A DNA stretch of 17,295 nucleotides, taken from contig CAKSHG010000020.1 in assembly GCA_934456315.1 (NCBI GenBank), forward strand, positions 1 to 17,295, given 5' to 3'. Position numbers and translations under genes: made by a program. This DNA is from an uncultured Oscillospiraceae bacterium. Lineage in GTDB: Bacteria; Bacillota; Clostridia; Oscillospirales; Ruminococcaceae. Below the pieces are notes generated by a model that worked only from the letters and a program-made list of their open reading frames with translations, was not told the DNA's origin and searched no databases. Within the stretch, counting starts at the first letter, position 1; each line of letters begins with the position of its first letter. Positions 1 through 6,677 of the stretch are shown in pieces.

Positions 1-350
1 GCCTGCACTGTACCGTCCTCGCCGAAACGTCCGTGGAGCACCGGGAACACTGCGTCCAGGCGGCGTATGTAGCACTTGTCGTCTGCGCCGAGGAGGATAA
101 CTCCCCTGCTGACGGTGTCGGGGCTTATAACTGCGGTGCAGTTATCGGGGTTGTTCTCCCACTCGCCGGTCCTGATATCCTCGTACTCGCCGGGGTAGTA
201 GAGCCAGTGACCCTTTTTGGTGATGCCTATGCACATCACGTCGTACTTATCCTTTGGTATATTGGTCAGCACGGAATATGCCGAAACCAGGGAAACTTCG
301 TGCTCGCTGGAGGCTCCACCGAACAGCACTGCTATCTTCATCTTAGCCAT
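1..350 (-). CDS. D-alanine--D-alanine (or D-serine) ligase family protein, N-terminal part
   Basis: Partial gene; the window holds the first 116 codons and the 3' part lies off the left edge. The product should be a cytoplasmic ATP-grasp ligase that joins D-alanine to D-alanine or another D-residue for peptidoglycan precursors. The N-terminus carries the Ddl/Van signature FGGASSEHEVSLVSAYSV, then ITKKGHWLYY (about residues 43-52) and VFPVLHGRFGEDGTVQ at the cut end, which in this family precedes the ATP-grasp core. The pattern GITxxGxWxxYxGExE and the Gly-Glu-Asp-Gly-Thr motif recall VanG-type as well as ordinary Ddl enzymes, so substrate cannot be decided here. Start is the ATG at 350 because GGTGG sits 5 bases upstream; the in-frame ATG at 341 is too far from that site. 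It has its own promoter and is separated from dnaJ by a terminator. No vanR/S, vanT or vanXY neighbour is visible, so housekeeping use is as likely as resistance. Confidence 0.88.
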   Translation of the reverse strand, partial: MAKMKIAVLFGGASSEHEVSLVSAYSVLTNIPKDKYDVMCIGITKKGHWLYYPGEYEDIRTGEWENNPDNCTAVISPDTVSRGVILLGADDKCYIRRLDAVFPVLHGRFGEDGTVQ

Positions 351-362
351 ATTTTCCACCAT

Positions 363-380
363 GCGCGCCGTTTCGGCGCG
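363..380 (-). promoter_or_regulatory. Leader hairpin ahead of the ligase RBS
   Basis: A 7-bp perfect G+C stem (CGCGCCG / CGGCGCG, arms 364-370 and 374-380) closes on a 3-base loop. It lies in the predicted 5' UTR, about 3 bases before the GGTGG ribosome-binding site. Upstream of it, CTGTACA occurs twice (387-393 and 410-416). No stem sequesters the RBS directly and there is no T-box or known riboswitch core, so regulatory function is only a possibility; a 5' mRNA stabiliser is equally plausible. Confidence 0.35.
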
Positions 381-432
381 TCCTTTCTGTACAGTTTACT
401 CACAACTGCCTGTACATAATAATACAGATTAT

Positions 433-461
433 ATTTTACCACAAATCCGCGAGTATTTCAA
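433..461 (-). promoter_or_regulatory. Vegetative (sigma-A-like) promoter of the D-Ala ligase gene
   Basis: On the minus strand a -35 TTGAAA (456-461) and -10 TAAAAT (433-438) are separated by exactly 17 bases. Transcription would start near 426, giving a leader of about 75 bases before the ATG at 350. The spacing and its position between the dnaJ terminator and the ligase start support an independent transcription unit. Confidence 0.7.
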
Positions 462-519
462 GGGGTAAAAGCCACAATTCTGACGAAAAATCCGCGTATT
501 CCGGCGAAATGTTGAGAAA

Positions 520-556
520 AACGGAGAAAAGAAGAACCGCTCCGTTGCCGGAGCGG
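520..556 (-). terminator. Rho-independent terminator after dnaJ
   Basis: An 8-bp perfect stem CCGCTCCG/CGGAGCGG (537-544 and 549-556) closes on a GCAA tetraloop as read on the minus strand. It is followed by a T-rich run, TTCTTCTTTTC. It starts 8 bases past the dnaJ stop codon and ends the heat-shock operon before the ligase promoter. Confidence 0.85.
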
Positions 557-564
557 CTCATTAC

Positions 565-1746
565 TTACTGCTTGAACATGTCTTTCAGCTTGTCAAAGAA
601 GCTCGAGCGCCTGGAGTAGTTCTTATCCTCGAGGGTGCTCTCGAACGCCTGGAGGGCGTCCTTCTGCTTCTTATTGAGGTTGGTGGGCACCTCGATGGAT
701 ACCTGTACCAGCTCGTCGCCGCGTCCTCCGCGCTGAACGTGCTGGACGCCCTTGCCCTTGATGGTGAACACCTTTCCGGGCTGGGTCCCCGCCGGGATAG
801 TGTAGTCCATTTCCCCGTCGATGGTCGGTATCTTTATCTGCGCGCCGAGGGTCGCCTGCGCGTAGGTCAGCGGCACCTCGACTATGATGTTGTCGCCGTC
901 GCGCTCGAATATCTTGTCAGGCAGCACGGAAATGCGCACCTTCAGGTCGCCGCGCGGTCCGCCGTTGGCTCCCGCGTTGCCCTTTCCGGTCAGCCTGATG
1001 GTCTGACCGTCCGCGATACCCGCCGGGATATTGACGGAGATCTTGGTCTTTTTCTGCGTTACGCCGTTGCCGGAGCAGGTCGGGCACGGAGTGTCGATGA
1101 CCTTGCCCCTGCCGCCGCACTTGGTGCAGACCCTGGTAGTCTGCATCGTGCCGAACATCGTCTGCTGGCGGACGTTCACCTTGCCGGAGCCGTTGCAGTC
1201 CGGGCAGGTCTTTGCCTGGGTGCCCGCCTTAGCGCCGGAGCCGTTGCAGTCCGGGCAGGTGTCCACGCGGTTTATCTCGATATCGCGCACCATGCCCTTG
1301 CAGGCCTCCATGAACTTTATGCTAAGCGAAACCACGATATCCGAGCCCCTGCGCGGAGCGTTCGGATTGGAACGCGAACCGCCGCCGAATCCGCCGCCGA
1401 AAATGTTGTCGAATATATCGCCGAGATCTATGCCGTCGCCGCTGCTGAAACCGCCGGTGAATCCGCCGAAACCGCCGAATCCTCCTCCGCCGCCTGCGCC
1501 CTGACCCGCGCCGTAGCTGGGGTCGACTCCCGCAAAGCCGAACTGGTCGTATCTGGCTTTCTTCTCGGGGTCGGAAAGCACGTCGTTGGCTTCGTTGACC
1601 TCCTTGAATTTAGCCTCTGCCTCGGGATCATCAGGATTAAGGTCGGGGTGGTATTTCTTCGCCATCTGGCGGTACGCCTTCTTGATCTCCGCGTCGGTAG
1701 CGCCCTTTTTCAGGCCAAGCACCTCGTAGTAATCTTTTTTATCCAT
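565..1746 (-). CDS. dnaJ: Molecular chaperone DnaJ (Hsp40)
   Basis: Type I J-protein, 393 residues, a normal full length. It delivers unfolded clients to DnaK and stimulates DnaK ATP hydrolysis in the cytoplasm. The J-domain (about 1-70) has the HPD motif at 33-35. A Gly/Phe-rich linker spans about 78-122. Four zinc-binding CxxCxGxG repeats follow at 164-171, 181-188, 207-214 and 221-228, and then the two beta-domain substrate-binding region and a short C-terminal helix with FFDKLKDMF. Start is the ATG at 1746, preceded by AAAGGA at a rather long 10-base spacing. It is the last gene of the hrcA-grpE-dnaK-dnaJ operon, 92 bases after dnaK with a hairpin in the gap, which may lower its expression relative to dnaK. 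The DNA for the first two zinc repeats contains a 27-bp exact direct repeat. Confidence 0.98.
   Translation of the reverse strand: MDKKDYYEVLGLKKGATDAEIKKAYRQMAKKYHPDLNPDDPEAEAKFKEVNEANDVLSDPEKKARYDQFGFAGVDPSYGAGQGAGGGGGFGGFGGFTGGFSSGDGIDLGDIFDNIFGGGFGGGSRSNPNAPRRGSDIVVSLSIKFMEACKGMVRDIEINRVDTCPDCNGSGAKAGTQAKTCPDCNGSGKVNVRQQTMFGTMQTTRVCTKCGGRGKVIDTPCPTCSGNGVTQKKTKISVNIPAGIADGQTIRLTGKGNAGANGGPRGDLKVRISVLPDKIFERDGDNIIVEVPLTYAQATLGAQIKIPTIDGEMDYTIPAGTQPGKVFTIKGKGVQHVQRGGRGDELVQVSIEVPTNLNKKQKDALQAFESTLEDKNYSRRSSFFDKLKDMFKQ
1183..1260 (-). repeat. 27-bp exact direct repeat inside dnaJ (two copies, 51-bp offset)
   Basis: The 27 bases at 1183-1209 recur without mismatch at 1234-1260. Both copies encode the CPDCNGSG zinc-binding repeat. 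The 51-bp offset is a multiple of three, so recombination between copies would delete 17 codons in frame. It reflects identical synonymous codon choice in two protein repeats, either by recent gene conversion or by codon bias. Confidence 0.9.
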
Positions 1747-1791
1747 AAGTAATCAATCCTTTGTATGAGGTTCGTTTTGTTACAAGGTACG

Positions 1792-1829
1792 AAAACACAA
1801 CGCCCTGCGGTTACCCTCAAGGCGCTGTG
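1792..1829 (-). terminator. Hairpin between dnaK and dnaJ, probable partial terminator or processing site
   Basis: On the minus strand CACAGCGCCTTG pairs with CAGGGCGTTGTG (arms 1818-1829 and 1796-1807), 12 bp with two G-U pairs. The loop is 10 bases and only four T residues follow (TTTTCG). It begins 9 bases past the dnaK stop. The short T run suggests a leaky terminator or an mRNA-end stabiliser. No convincing new promoter precedes dnaJ, so dnaJ probably depends on read-through. Confidence 0.6.
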
Positions 1830-1838
1830 CAACCTTAA

Positions 1839-3650
1839 TTATTCGTCGATGACTTCGCCGTCAACAGGACCGTTATCCTGCTGCGGAGCCGCGCCGTCAG
1901 CCGCACCGGCTGCCGCGCCCTGCGCCTGGTAGATCTTGCCCGCTACTTCGTAGAACTCCTTCTGGAGCTCGTCCTTGGCGGTCTTGATCGCCTCGATGTC
2001 GGTACCCTTGAGGGCTTCCTTGAGGGCGTCGAGCTTGGGCTGTACCTTTGCCTTGTCGTCCTCGGTGACCTTGTCGCCGAAGTCGGTCATGGACTTCTCG
2101 ATCTGGTAAACCATCTGGTCTGCCTCGTTGCGAACGTCGACCTCTTCCTTGCGCTTCTTGTCCTCTGCGGCGAACTGCTCTGCTTCCTTGACAGCCTTGT
2201 CGATGTCGTCCTTGCTCATGTTGGTGGAAGCGGTGATGGAGATGTGCTGCTCCTTGCCGGTGCCGAGGTCCTTTGCAGTTACGTTAACGATACCGTTAGC
2301 GTCGATATCGAAGGTAACTTCGATCTGCGGGATACCGCGGGGAGCCGGAGCGATGCCGTCCAGACGGAAGGTACCGATGGACTTGTTGTCCTTAGCGAAC
2401 TCACGCTCGCCCTGGAGGACGTTGATATCAACGCTGGGCTGGTTGTCGGAGTAGGTGGAGAATATCTGGCTCTTCTTGGTAGGAATGGTGGTGTTGCGCT
2501 CGATCATTCTGGTGCAAACGCCGCCAGCGGTTTCGATACCGAGGGACAGCGGAGTTACATCGAGCAGCAGCAGACCGGTTACTTCCTTGTTAAGTACGCC
2601 GCCCTGGATAGACGCGCCGATAGCAACGCACTCATCAGGGTTGATGCCCTTGAACGGCTCCTTGCCGAGGAAGTTCTTTACTGCGTCCTGAACAGCGGGG
2701 ATTCTGGTGGAACCGCCGACCAGGAGTATCTTGTCGATCTCGTTCTTGTCAAGACCGGAATCGGAAATTGCCTGCTTGAGCGGACCCATTGTGGACTCAA
2801 CGAGGTCTGCGGTCAGCTCGTTGAACTTAGCTCTTGTGAGGGTCACGTTGAGGTGCTTAGGACCTGTAGCGTCAGCGGTGATATACGGAATATTAACGTT
2901 GACGGAGGTGGAGTTGGAGAGGGCGATCTTAGCCTTTTCAGCCTCGTCCTTTAATCTCTGCATTGCGAACTTGTCGCTGCTAAGGTCGATACCGTCGGAC
3001 TTCTTGAACTCGCCCTTGAGGTAGTCGATGACTCTCTGGTCGAAATCGTCGCCGCCGAGGTGGTTGTTACCAGCGGTAGCGAGAACCTCCTGGACGCCGT
3101 CGCCTATCTCGATAACGGATACATCGAACGTACCGCCGCCGAGGTCGTATACAACGATCTTCTGCTCCTCTTCCTTATCGATACCGTAAGCAAGCGCAGC
3201 GGCTGTCGGCTCGTTGATTATTCTGTGTACCTTCAGACCTGCGATCTGACCTGCGTCCTTGGTAGCCTGACGCTGGCTGTCGGTGAAGTATGCCGGAACT
3301 GTGATGACTGCGTCGGAGACCTTCTCGCCGAGGTATGCTTCAGCGTCGCCCTTGAGCTTCTGAAGGATCATCGCGGATATCTCCTGCGGAGTGTACTTCT
3401 TGCCGTCGATGTCTACCTTGTAATCGCTGCCCATGTGGCGCTTGATGGAAATAACGGTCTTTTCGGGGTTGGTAACAGCCTGGTTCTTAGCCAGCTGACC
3501 TACCAGACGCTCGCCGTCCTTGGTGAATGCCACAACGGACGGTGTTGTTCTGGAGCCTTCGGAGTTGGTGATAACTACCGGCTCGCCGCCCTCGATAACG
3601 GATACGCAGGAATTTGTTGTACCTAAGTCAATACCAATGATCTTTCCCAT
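1839..3650 (-). CDS. dnaK: Chaperone protein DnaK (Hsp70)
   Basis: Hsp70 chaperone of 603 residues, the usual length for Gram-positive DnaK. It is an ATP-driven cytoplasmic chaperone that works with DnaJ and GrpE. The N-terminal ATPase domain opens with [12 protein letters not shown] (phosphate 1), has [14 protein letters not shown] (phosphate 2) and [14 protein letters not shown]. The substrate-binding domain starts after the linker [14 protein letters not shown]. The helical lid and an Ala/Gly-rich tail end in acidic [11 protein letters not shown] place the start at the ATG at 3650 (MGKIIGID): GGAGGA lies 7 bases upstream at 3658-3663. A longer frame beginning at 3665 would contain that Shine-Dalgarno sequence and adds five residues not typical of the family. 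It lies 65 bases after grpE. Confidence 0.98.
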   Translation of the reverse strand: MGKIIGIDLGTTNSCVSVIEGGEPVVITNSEGSRTTPSVVAFTKDGERLVGQLAKNQAVTNPEKTVISIKRHMGSDYKVDIDGKKYTPQEISAMILQKLKGDAEAYLGEKVSDAVITVPAYFTDSQRQATKDAGQIAGLKVHRIINEPTAAALAYGIDKEEEQKIVVYDLGGGTFDVSVIEIGDGVQEVLATAGNNHLGGDDFDQRVIDYLKGEFKKSDGIDLSSDKFAMQRLKDEAEKAKIALSNSTSVNVNIPYITADATGPKHLNVTLTRAKFNELTADLVESTMGPLKQAISDSGLDKNEIDKILLVGGSTRIPAVQDAVKNFLGKEPFKGINPDECVAIGASIQGGVLNKEVTGLLLLDVTPLSLGIETAGGVCTRMIERNTTIPTKKSQIFSTYSDNQPSVDINVLQGEREFAKDNKSIGTFRLDGIAPAPRGIPQIEVTFDIDANGIVNVTAKDLGTGKEQHISITASTNMSKDDIDKAVKEAEQFAAEDKKRKEEVDVRNEADQMVYQIEKSMTDFGDKVTEDDKAKVQPKLDALKEALKGTDIEAIKTAKDELQKEFYEVAGKIYQAQGAAAGAADGAAPQQDNGPVDGEVIDE

Positions 3651-3675
3651 AATGAATTCCTCCATTCTTCTGTTC

Positions 3676-3689
3676 GCATGATGTCATGC
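3676..3689. repeat. Inverted repeat in the grpE-dnaK gap
   Basis: GCATGA and TCATGC form perfect 6-bp arms around a 2-base centre in the 65-bp gap between grpE and dnaK. The site is too tight for a stable RNA hairpin loop but suits a dimeric protein operator. It does not match CIRCE. No T-rich run follows, so it is not a terminator. Function unknown. Confidence 0.35.
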
Positions 3690-3715
3690 TATGAAAATTA
3701 CTTGATTTACTGTTT

Positions 3716-4237
3716 TTAATTTGCTACTGCGACCATGGCAAATCTAATTACCTTGTCGTTTATCTTGTAGCCCTTTGCGAAGGTCTTTGCGACCTTTCCG
3801 CTCTCGACGCCGTCCTCGTCTACGCGCTGTACCGCCTGGTGCAGCTGCGGGTCGAAGTCCGCGCCGTCGCTCTCTATCTCGGTAACGCCGAGCTTCTTGA
3901 GCGTTTCCATGAAGCTGTCGTAGATCATCTGAACGCCCTGCTTGTACTTCTCGTCGGAGCAATCCGCCTGGAGCGCCCTTTCGAGGTTATCCATTACCGG
4001 CAGGAAGTCTGACACAACGTTCGAGATGATATCCGCGCGGAGCTCGAGCTTTTCCTTTGCAGTGCGCTTTCTGTGGTTGTCGTATTCAGCCATCGTCCGG
4101 AGGAGCTGATCCTTTACCTGTGCCAGCTCTGCGGCGAGCTTGTCATCTGCGGGCTGTTCGTCGACCACCTCTGCTTCTGCGGGGGATTCCTCGGTCTGCG
4201 CGTTCTGCTCCAGAGCCATGCTTTCGCTATTCTCCAT
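3716..4237 (-). CDS. grpE: Nucleotide exchange factor GrpE
   Basis: GrpE releases ADP from DnaK and resets the chaperone cycle. The product is 173 residues: an acidic, low-complexity N-terminal tail, a long coiled-coil helix containing the family stretch RTMAEYDNHRKRTAKEK and DNLERAL, then the beta-rich C-terminal wing with DPQLHQAVQ and a VIRFAMVAVAN end. I choose the ATG at 4237 because GAGGT stands 8 bases upstream. A GTG at 4252 would add five residues but has a poor ribosome-binding site. The chosen start overlaps the end of hrcA by 11 bases, implying translational coupling inside the heat-shock operon. Confidence 0.96.
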   Translation of the reverse strand: MENSESMALEQNAQTEESPAEAEVVDEQPADDKLAAELAQVKDQLLRTMAEYDNHRKRTAKEKLELRADIISNVVSDFLPVMDNLERALQADCSDEKYKQGVQMIYDSFMETLKKLGVTEIESDGADFDPQLHQAVQRVDEDGVESGKVAKTFAKGYKINDKVIRFAMVAVAN

Positions 4238-5309
4238 TTTCCTTGACCTCACTTTCTATCTGAGGCGGCTTATCCGTTTCTTCAGAAAGCAGCCTTGTAA
4301 TCTTGTTGCTGAAATACTCGATGTAGGGAATGACCCTGCGGTAATCGAGCCTCATCGGTCCGATGACGCCTAGGGTTCCCGCGGGCTTTCCGTCCTTGTA
4401 GTAGGTGCCGCTGACGAAGCTTGAATTGCTTATCGCGACCGTATCCGCGCTGTCCTCGCCGCCAAATTTTATGTTTATCCCCGAGAACGTGCTGTCCAGC
4501 AGCGCTGAAAGCTCGTTCTTGTTTTCGAGGAACTTCATCACGTCCATCACGGGGAACTCCTGACATTCTATCAGGTTGCTCTGTCCCTGGACGTCGACGT
4601 CGCCCTGCATGAGGTCGTTCGACAGCTCGCAGACTGCGGTGAGCAGCGGCGAGAGCGTTATCATGTACGCTCCGAGCGCCTCGGTGAGCTTGTTGACGTA
4701 CTCGTCGGTCATCTCCGCGAGGTTCACGCCCTGGAGGTGCTTGCTGACGAAGTTCGTGAAGAACTCCATCTGCTCGTTCGTCAGGTCGAACTGCATGCGG
4801 CAGACGCGGTTCTTTATCGCGCCGGTGCTGGTTATCATCAGCAGGACGTACATACGGCGTCCCGTGGGGATAACGTCCACCTTGGTTATCACGGAGAACT
4901 GCGAAACGTGGTTTGTGGAATACGTTGCGCATTTAGTTATCTCCGCGAGCGCTGCGGACGCGCTTTCGACTATCGCTTCCTCGGGGGAGGAGCTGCTGTC
5001 ATGCACTGCCTGTTCGAGCAGGCCGTCGATATGTTCCTTGTCTGCCTGGTCGAGGGGGACGGGGTCCATCAGGTTATCGATGTAGAACCTGTAGCCCTTG
5101 TAAGTCGGCACTCTGCCCGCGGAAGTGTGCGGGTGGTCGAGGTAACCCTCCTGTTCGAGCGCCGCCATGGTATTTCTTATCGTGGCAGAGGAAACCGAGA
5201 TGTCCGGTTTTTCGGCAAGCGCCTTTGAACCTACCGGCTCGCCCGTTCTGATATACTCATCGACTATTGCCGCGAGTATTTTCATTGCTCTGGTATCCAA
5301 TCTGACCAC
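4227..5309 (-). CDS. hrcA: Heat-inducible transcription repressor HrcA
   Basis: HrcA is the dimeric repressor that binds CIRCE and shuts off class I heat-shock genes; its folding depends on GroEL, which is outside the window. The 360-residue frame has an N-terminal winged-helix domain with the family signature EPVGSKALAEK, SSATIRNTMAALEQEGYL and PHTSAGRVPTYKGYRFYID. The GAF-like and C-terminal dimerisation regions follow, with LGVIGPMRLDYRRVIPYIEY near the end. The start is uncertain: GTG at 5309 has a very close AGGA, whereas TTG at 5300 has GGTGG 5 bases upstream and would give 357 residues. The ribosome-binding region lies directly after the CIRCE operator, 12 bases before the GTG. It is the first gene of the operon and is autoregulated. 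Confidence 0.97.
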   Translation of the reverse strand: MVRLDTRAMKILAAIVDEYIRTGEPVGSKALAEKPDISVSSATIRNTMAALEQEGYLDHPHTSAGRVPTYKGYRFYIDNLMDPVPLDQADKEHIDGLLEQAVHDSSSSPEEAIVESASAALAEITKCATYSTNHVSQFSVITKVDVIPTGRRMYVLLMITSTGAIKNRVCRMQFDLTNEQMEFFTNFVSKHLQGVNLAEMTDEYVNKLTEALGAYMITLSPLLTAVCELSNDLMQGDVDVQGQSNLIECQEFPVMDVMKFLENKNELSALLDSTFSGINIKFGGEDSADTVAISNSSFVSGTYYKDGKPAGTLGVIGPMRLDYRRVIPYIEYFSNKITRLLSEETDKPPQIESEVKENGE

Positions 5310-5321
5310 CTTCCTACTTCT

Positions 5322-5348
5322 TTAGCACTCTATCTCCTTGAGTGCTAA
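5322..5348. promoter_or_regulatory. CIRCE operator (HrcA binding site)
   Basis: Perfect consensus TTAGCACTC-N9-GAGTGCTAA, with arms 5322-5330 and 5340-5348. It covers the predicted transcription start and leader of hrcA, the classical place for HrcA repression of the hrcA-grpE-dnaK-dnaJ operon. The transcribed hairpin may also affect mRNA half-life. Confidence 0.97.
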
Positions 5349-5352
5349 ATAT

Positions 5353-5381
5353 AATATAACACAGGTTTGCAAAAAATGCAA
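5353..5381 (-). promoter_or_regulatory. Sigma-A-type promoter of the hrcA operon
   Basis: On the minus strand a -35 TTGCAT (5376-5381) and a -10 TATATT (5353-5358) are separated by 17 bases. The predicted start at about 5346 lies in CIRCE, so HrcA would block initiation. Confidence 0.85.
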
Positions 5382-5422
5382 GGGTTTTTCCACAAAAAAA
5401 CAAACAAATAGATACAAATTTT

Positions 5423-5449
5423 TTAGCACTCTCTTGTGCACTTTGCTAA
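5423..5449. promoter_or_regulatory. Second, degenerate CIRCE-like site upstream of hrcA
   Basis: One arm is a perfect TTAGCACTC (5423-5431). After exactly 9 bases comes CTTTGCTAA (5441-5449), which keeps six of nine bases of the GAGTGCTAA arm. It lies 101 bp upstream of the perfect CIRCE and upstream of the -35 box. The intact arm and exact spacing argue for a real auxiliary or decayed operator rather than chance. Confidence 0.55.
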
Positions 5450-5459
5450 AACGGCGCTT

Positions 5460-5735
5460 AGAACCGCTTTGGAAGTCAGCTTGAAAGCTGTAAATTAATC
5501 GAAACGTCAAGAAATTGATAAAGACTGTGGGGGAAAACTCTTGTTTTCCCCCACACCCCTTTAGCGCTTTTGGAGCTTTTACCGCGCTGCCGCGCGGAGT
5601 TACTGCGCGCCGGCGCGCAGAGTGTGAGGGCTTTGCCCTCACACTCCCACTTCCTTTTGTAAGCAAAAGGAAGCGAAAACCAATCGCTGACGCGGTAGTT
5701 GAACAAAAGCTGCCAAATCACAGCTCCCCAGCCAG
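5460..5735. repeat. Non-coding cluster of five consecutive hairpins between gerC and hrcA
   Basis: No convincing gene lies here. In order it holds: a 13-bp perfect stem, TGTGGGGGAAAAC paired across a TCTT loop (5526-5555); a 6-bp G+C stem (5582-5597); an 18-base perfect palindrome CTGCGCGCCGGCGCGCAG (5603-5620); an 11-bp stem AGTGTGAGGGC with a TTT loop (5621-5645); and a 10-bp stem CTTCCTTTTG with a 4-base loop (5650-5673). A small inverted repeat CAGCTT-GA-AAGCTG (5477-5490) lies at the hrcA side. The back-to-back arrangement resembles a dispersed palindromic intergenic repeat or small non-autonomous element. The first stem, read on the minus strand, is followed by GTCTTTATC and may serve as the gerC terminator. 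Confidence 0.75.
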
Positions 5736-6677
5736 TCAGCCTTTCATTGAAGCCAGGGCGGCTATCCCCGCCCGGACTATCCCGTCCAGCTCGGACATCG
5801 CCGCGCCTTTCAACTCCTCCGGGAGCCGGGAACCGTCCCTGCGGCGCAGCTGCGCGGAGAGCAGCGTCCCACCGTCCGGCTGCGGCTCCAGCTTTATCGA
5901 GTACGCCTCGCAGCCGAACTCCCGCCCGCCATGGGTGAAGTTCAGCAGCGCCCGGTCGCTCTCCCCGGTCAGCAGCATCGCCCCGGCAGTCTGCTCCGCG
6001 TCCAGCGCCGCCGAGAGCCTCCCGCCGGATAGTATCCGCGAACCGCACAGCTCCGCAGTTTCCCCGTCCTCGCCGTCCGTCATGCCGTAGCCGTTTCGCG
6101 TTTCCCGGAACATCGGCAGCAGCGTTTCACGTCCGCCTGCCGCGTCATTCAGCAGGTCCAGCAGAGTCGCGCGCGGCGACGAGCCGGAGCTGTACGCGTT
6201 CTCTATCATGCTGACCGGCTTTTCGGCGGCGGTCAGCCCCTCCTTGAAGTGCAGGTCGGTGAGTATCTCCGGGTCGTCCGCCGTACATATCAGCATGTTA
6301 AGCGAACAGCGCATGTCCCGGGAGAGCGTTTCCAGCACCGGTGTGAAATCCGTCCTCCGGAATCCCCCGCCCAGTATCAGCAGGCGGTTCTCGCTCATGA
6401 ATATCTCCTTGCCGTCCACCAGCGAGATGTCGTCCACCGCCTGCGCGAACGTGCTCCCGCGCCCGGTGACCTTTATCACGTTCTCGTCTGCGGCGTTGAC
6501 CAGCTCGCCGCTCCCTCCGCCGGAGCTGAACAGCAGCGCGCTGACGACGTACTCCCCGTCGTAGTCCACCGCTGCAGCCTGGATTATCGCACGCTCCCCA
6601 AGTTCGGAGGTACAGCCGGTCAGCAGTAACAGCGCCCCCGCGAGCAGCGCTCCGGCGAGGACAGGCAGTTTTCTCAT
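5736..6677 (-). CDS. GerC-family spore germination lipoprotein, apparently C-terminally shortened
   Basis: GerAC-type subunit of a spore nutrient receptor, predicted to be a lipoprotein on the outer face of the inner spore membrane. MRKLPVLAGALLAGALLLLTGC is a lipoprotein signal with lipobox LLTGC (Cys22). After it come ERAIIQAAAVDYDGEYVVSA and a segment with KEIFMSENRLLILGGGF and DMRCSLNMLICTADDP that match the Ger(x)C N-terminal domain. Start is the ATG at 6677, with AAGGAGG 7 bases upstream; its ATGA overlaps the gerB stop by 4 bases. A longer open frame upstream only shadows gerB. At 313 residues it is shorter than the usual 360-400. It stops after EELKGAAMSELDGIVRAGI and ALASMKG, just where family members continue into a conserved DxxGxG stretch. 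The repeat cluster begins about 60 bases beyond the stop. Confidence 0.85.
   Translation of the reverse strand: MRKLPVLAGALLAGALLLLTGCTSELGERAIIQAAAVDYDGEYVVSALLFSSGGGSGELVNAADENVIKVTGRGSTFAQAVDDISLVDGKEIFMSENRLLILGGGFRRTDFTPVLETLSRDMRCSLNMLICTADDPEILTDLHFKEGLTAAEKPVSMIENAYSSGSSPRATLLDLLNDAAGGRETLLPMFRETRNGYGMTDGEDGETAELCGSRILSGGRLSAALDAEQTAGAMLLTGESDRALLNFTHGGREFGCEAYSIKLEPQPDGGTLLSAQLRRRDGSRLPEELKGAAMSELDGIVRAGIAALASMKG

Noticed and set aside
351..432. T-box or riboswitch leader for the ligase gene
   Set aside because: The leader is about 75 bases, too short for a T-box, and no conserved core sequence is visible.
739..1752. Long plus-strand open frame opposite dnaJ (337 codons)
   Set aside because: It is antisense to a certain gene; the high G+C third positions of dnaJ keep the opposite strand open. 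No RBS and no recognisable domain.
5476..5735. Frameshifted continuation of gerC into the repeat cluster
   Set aside because: The -1 frame stays open past the gerC stop, but its translation has no DxxGxG motif and runs through the hairpins. I do not see a recoverable C-terminus.
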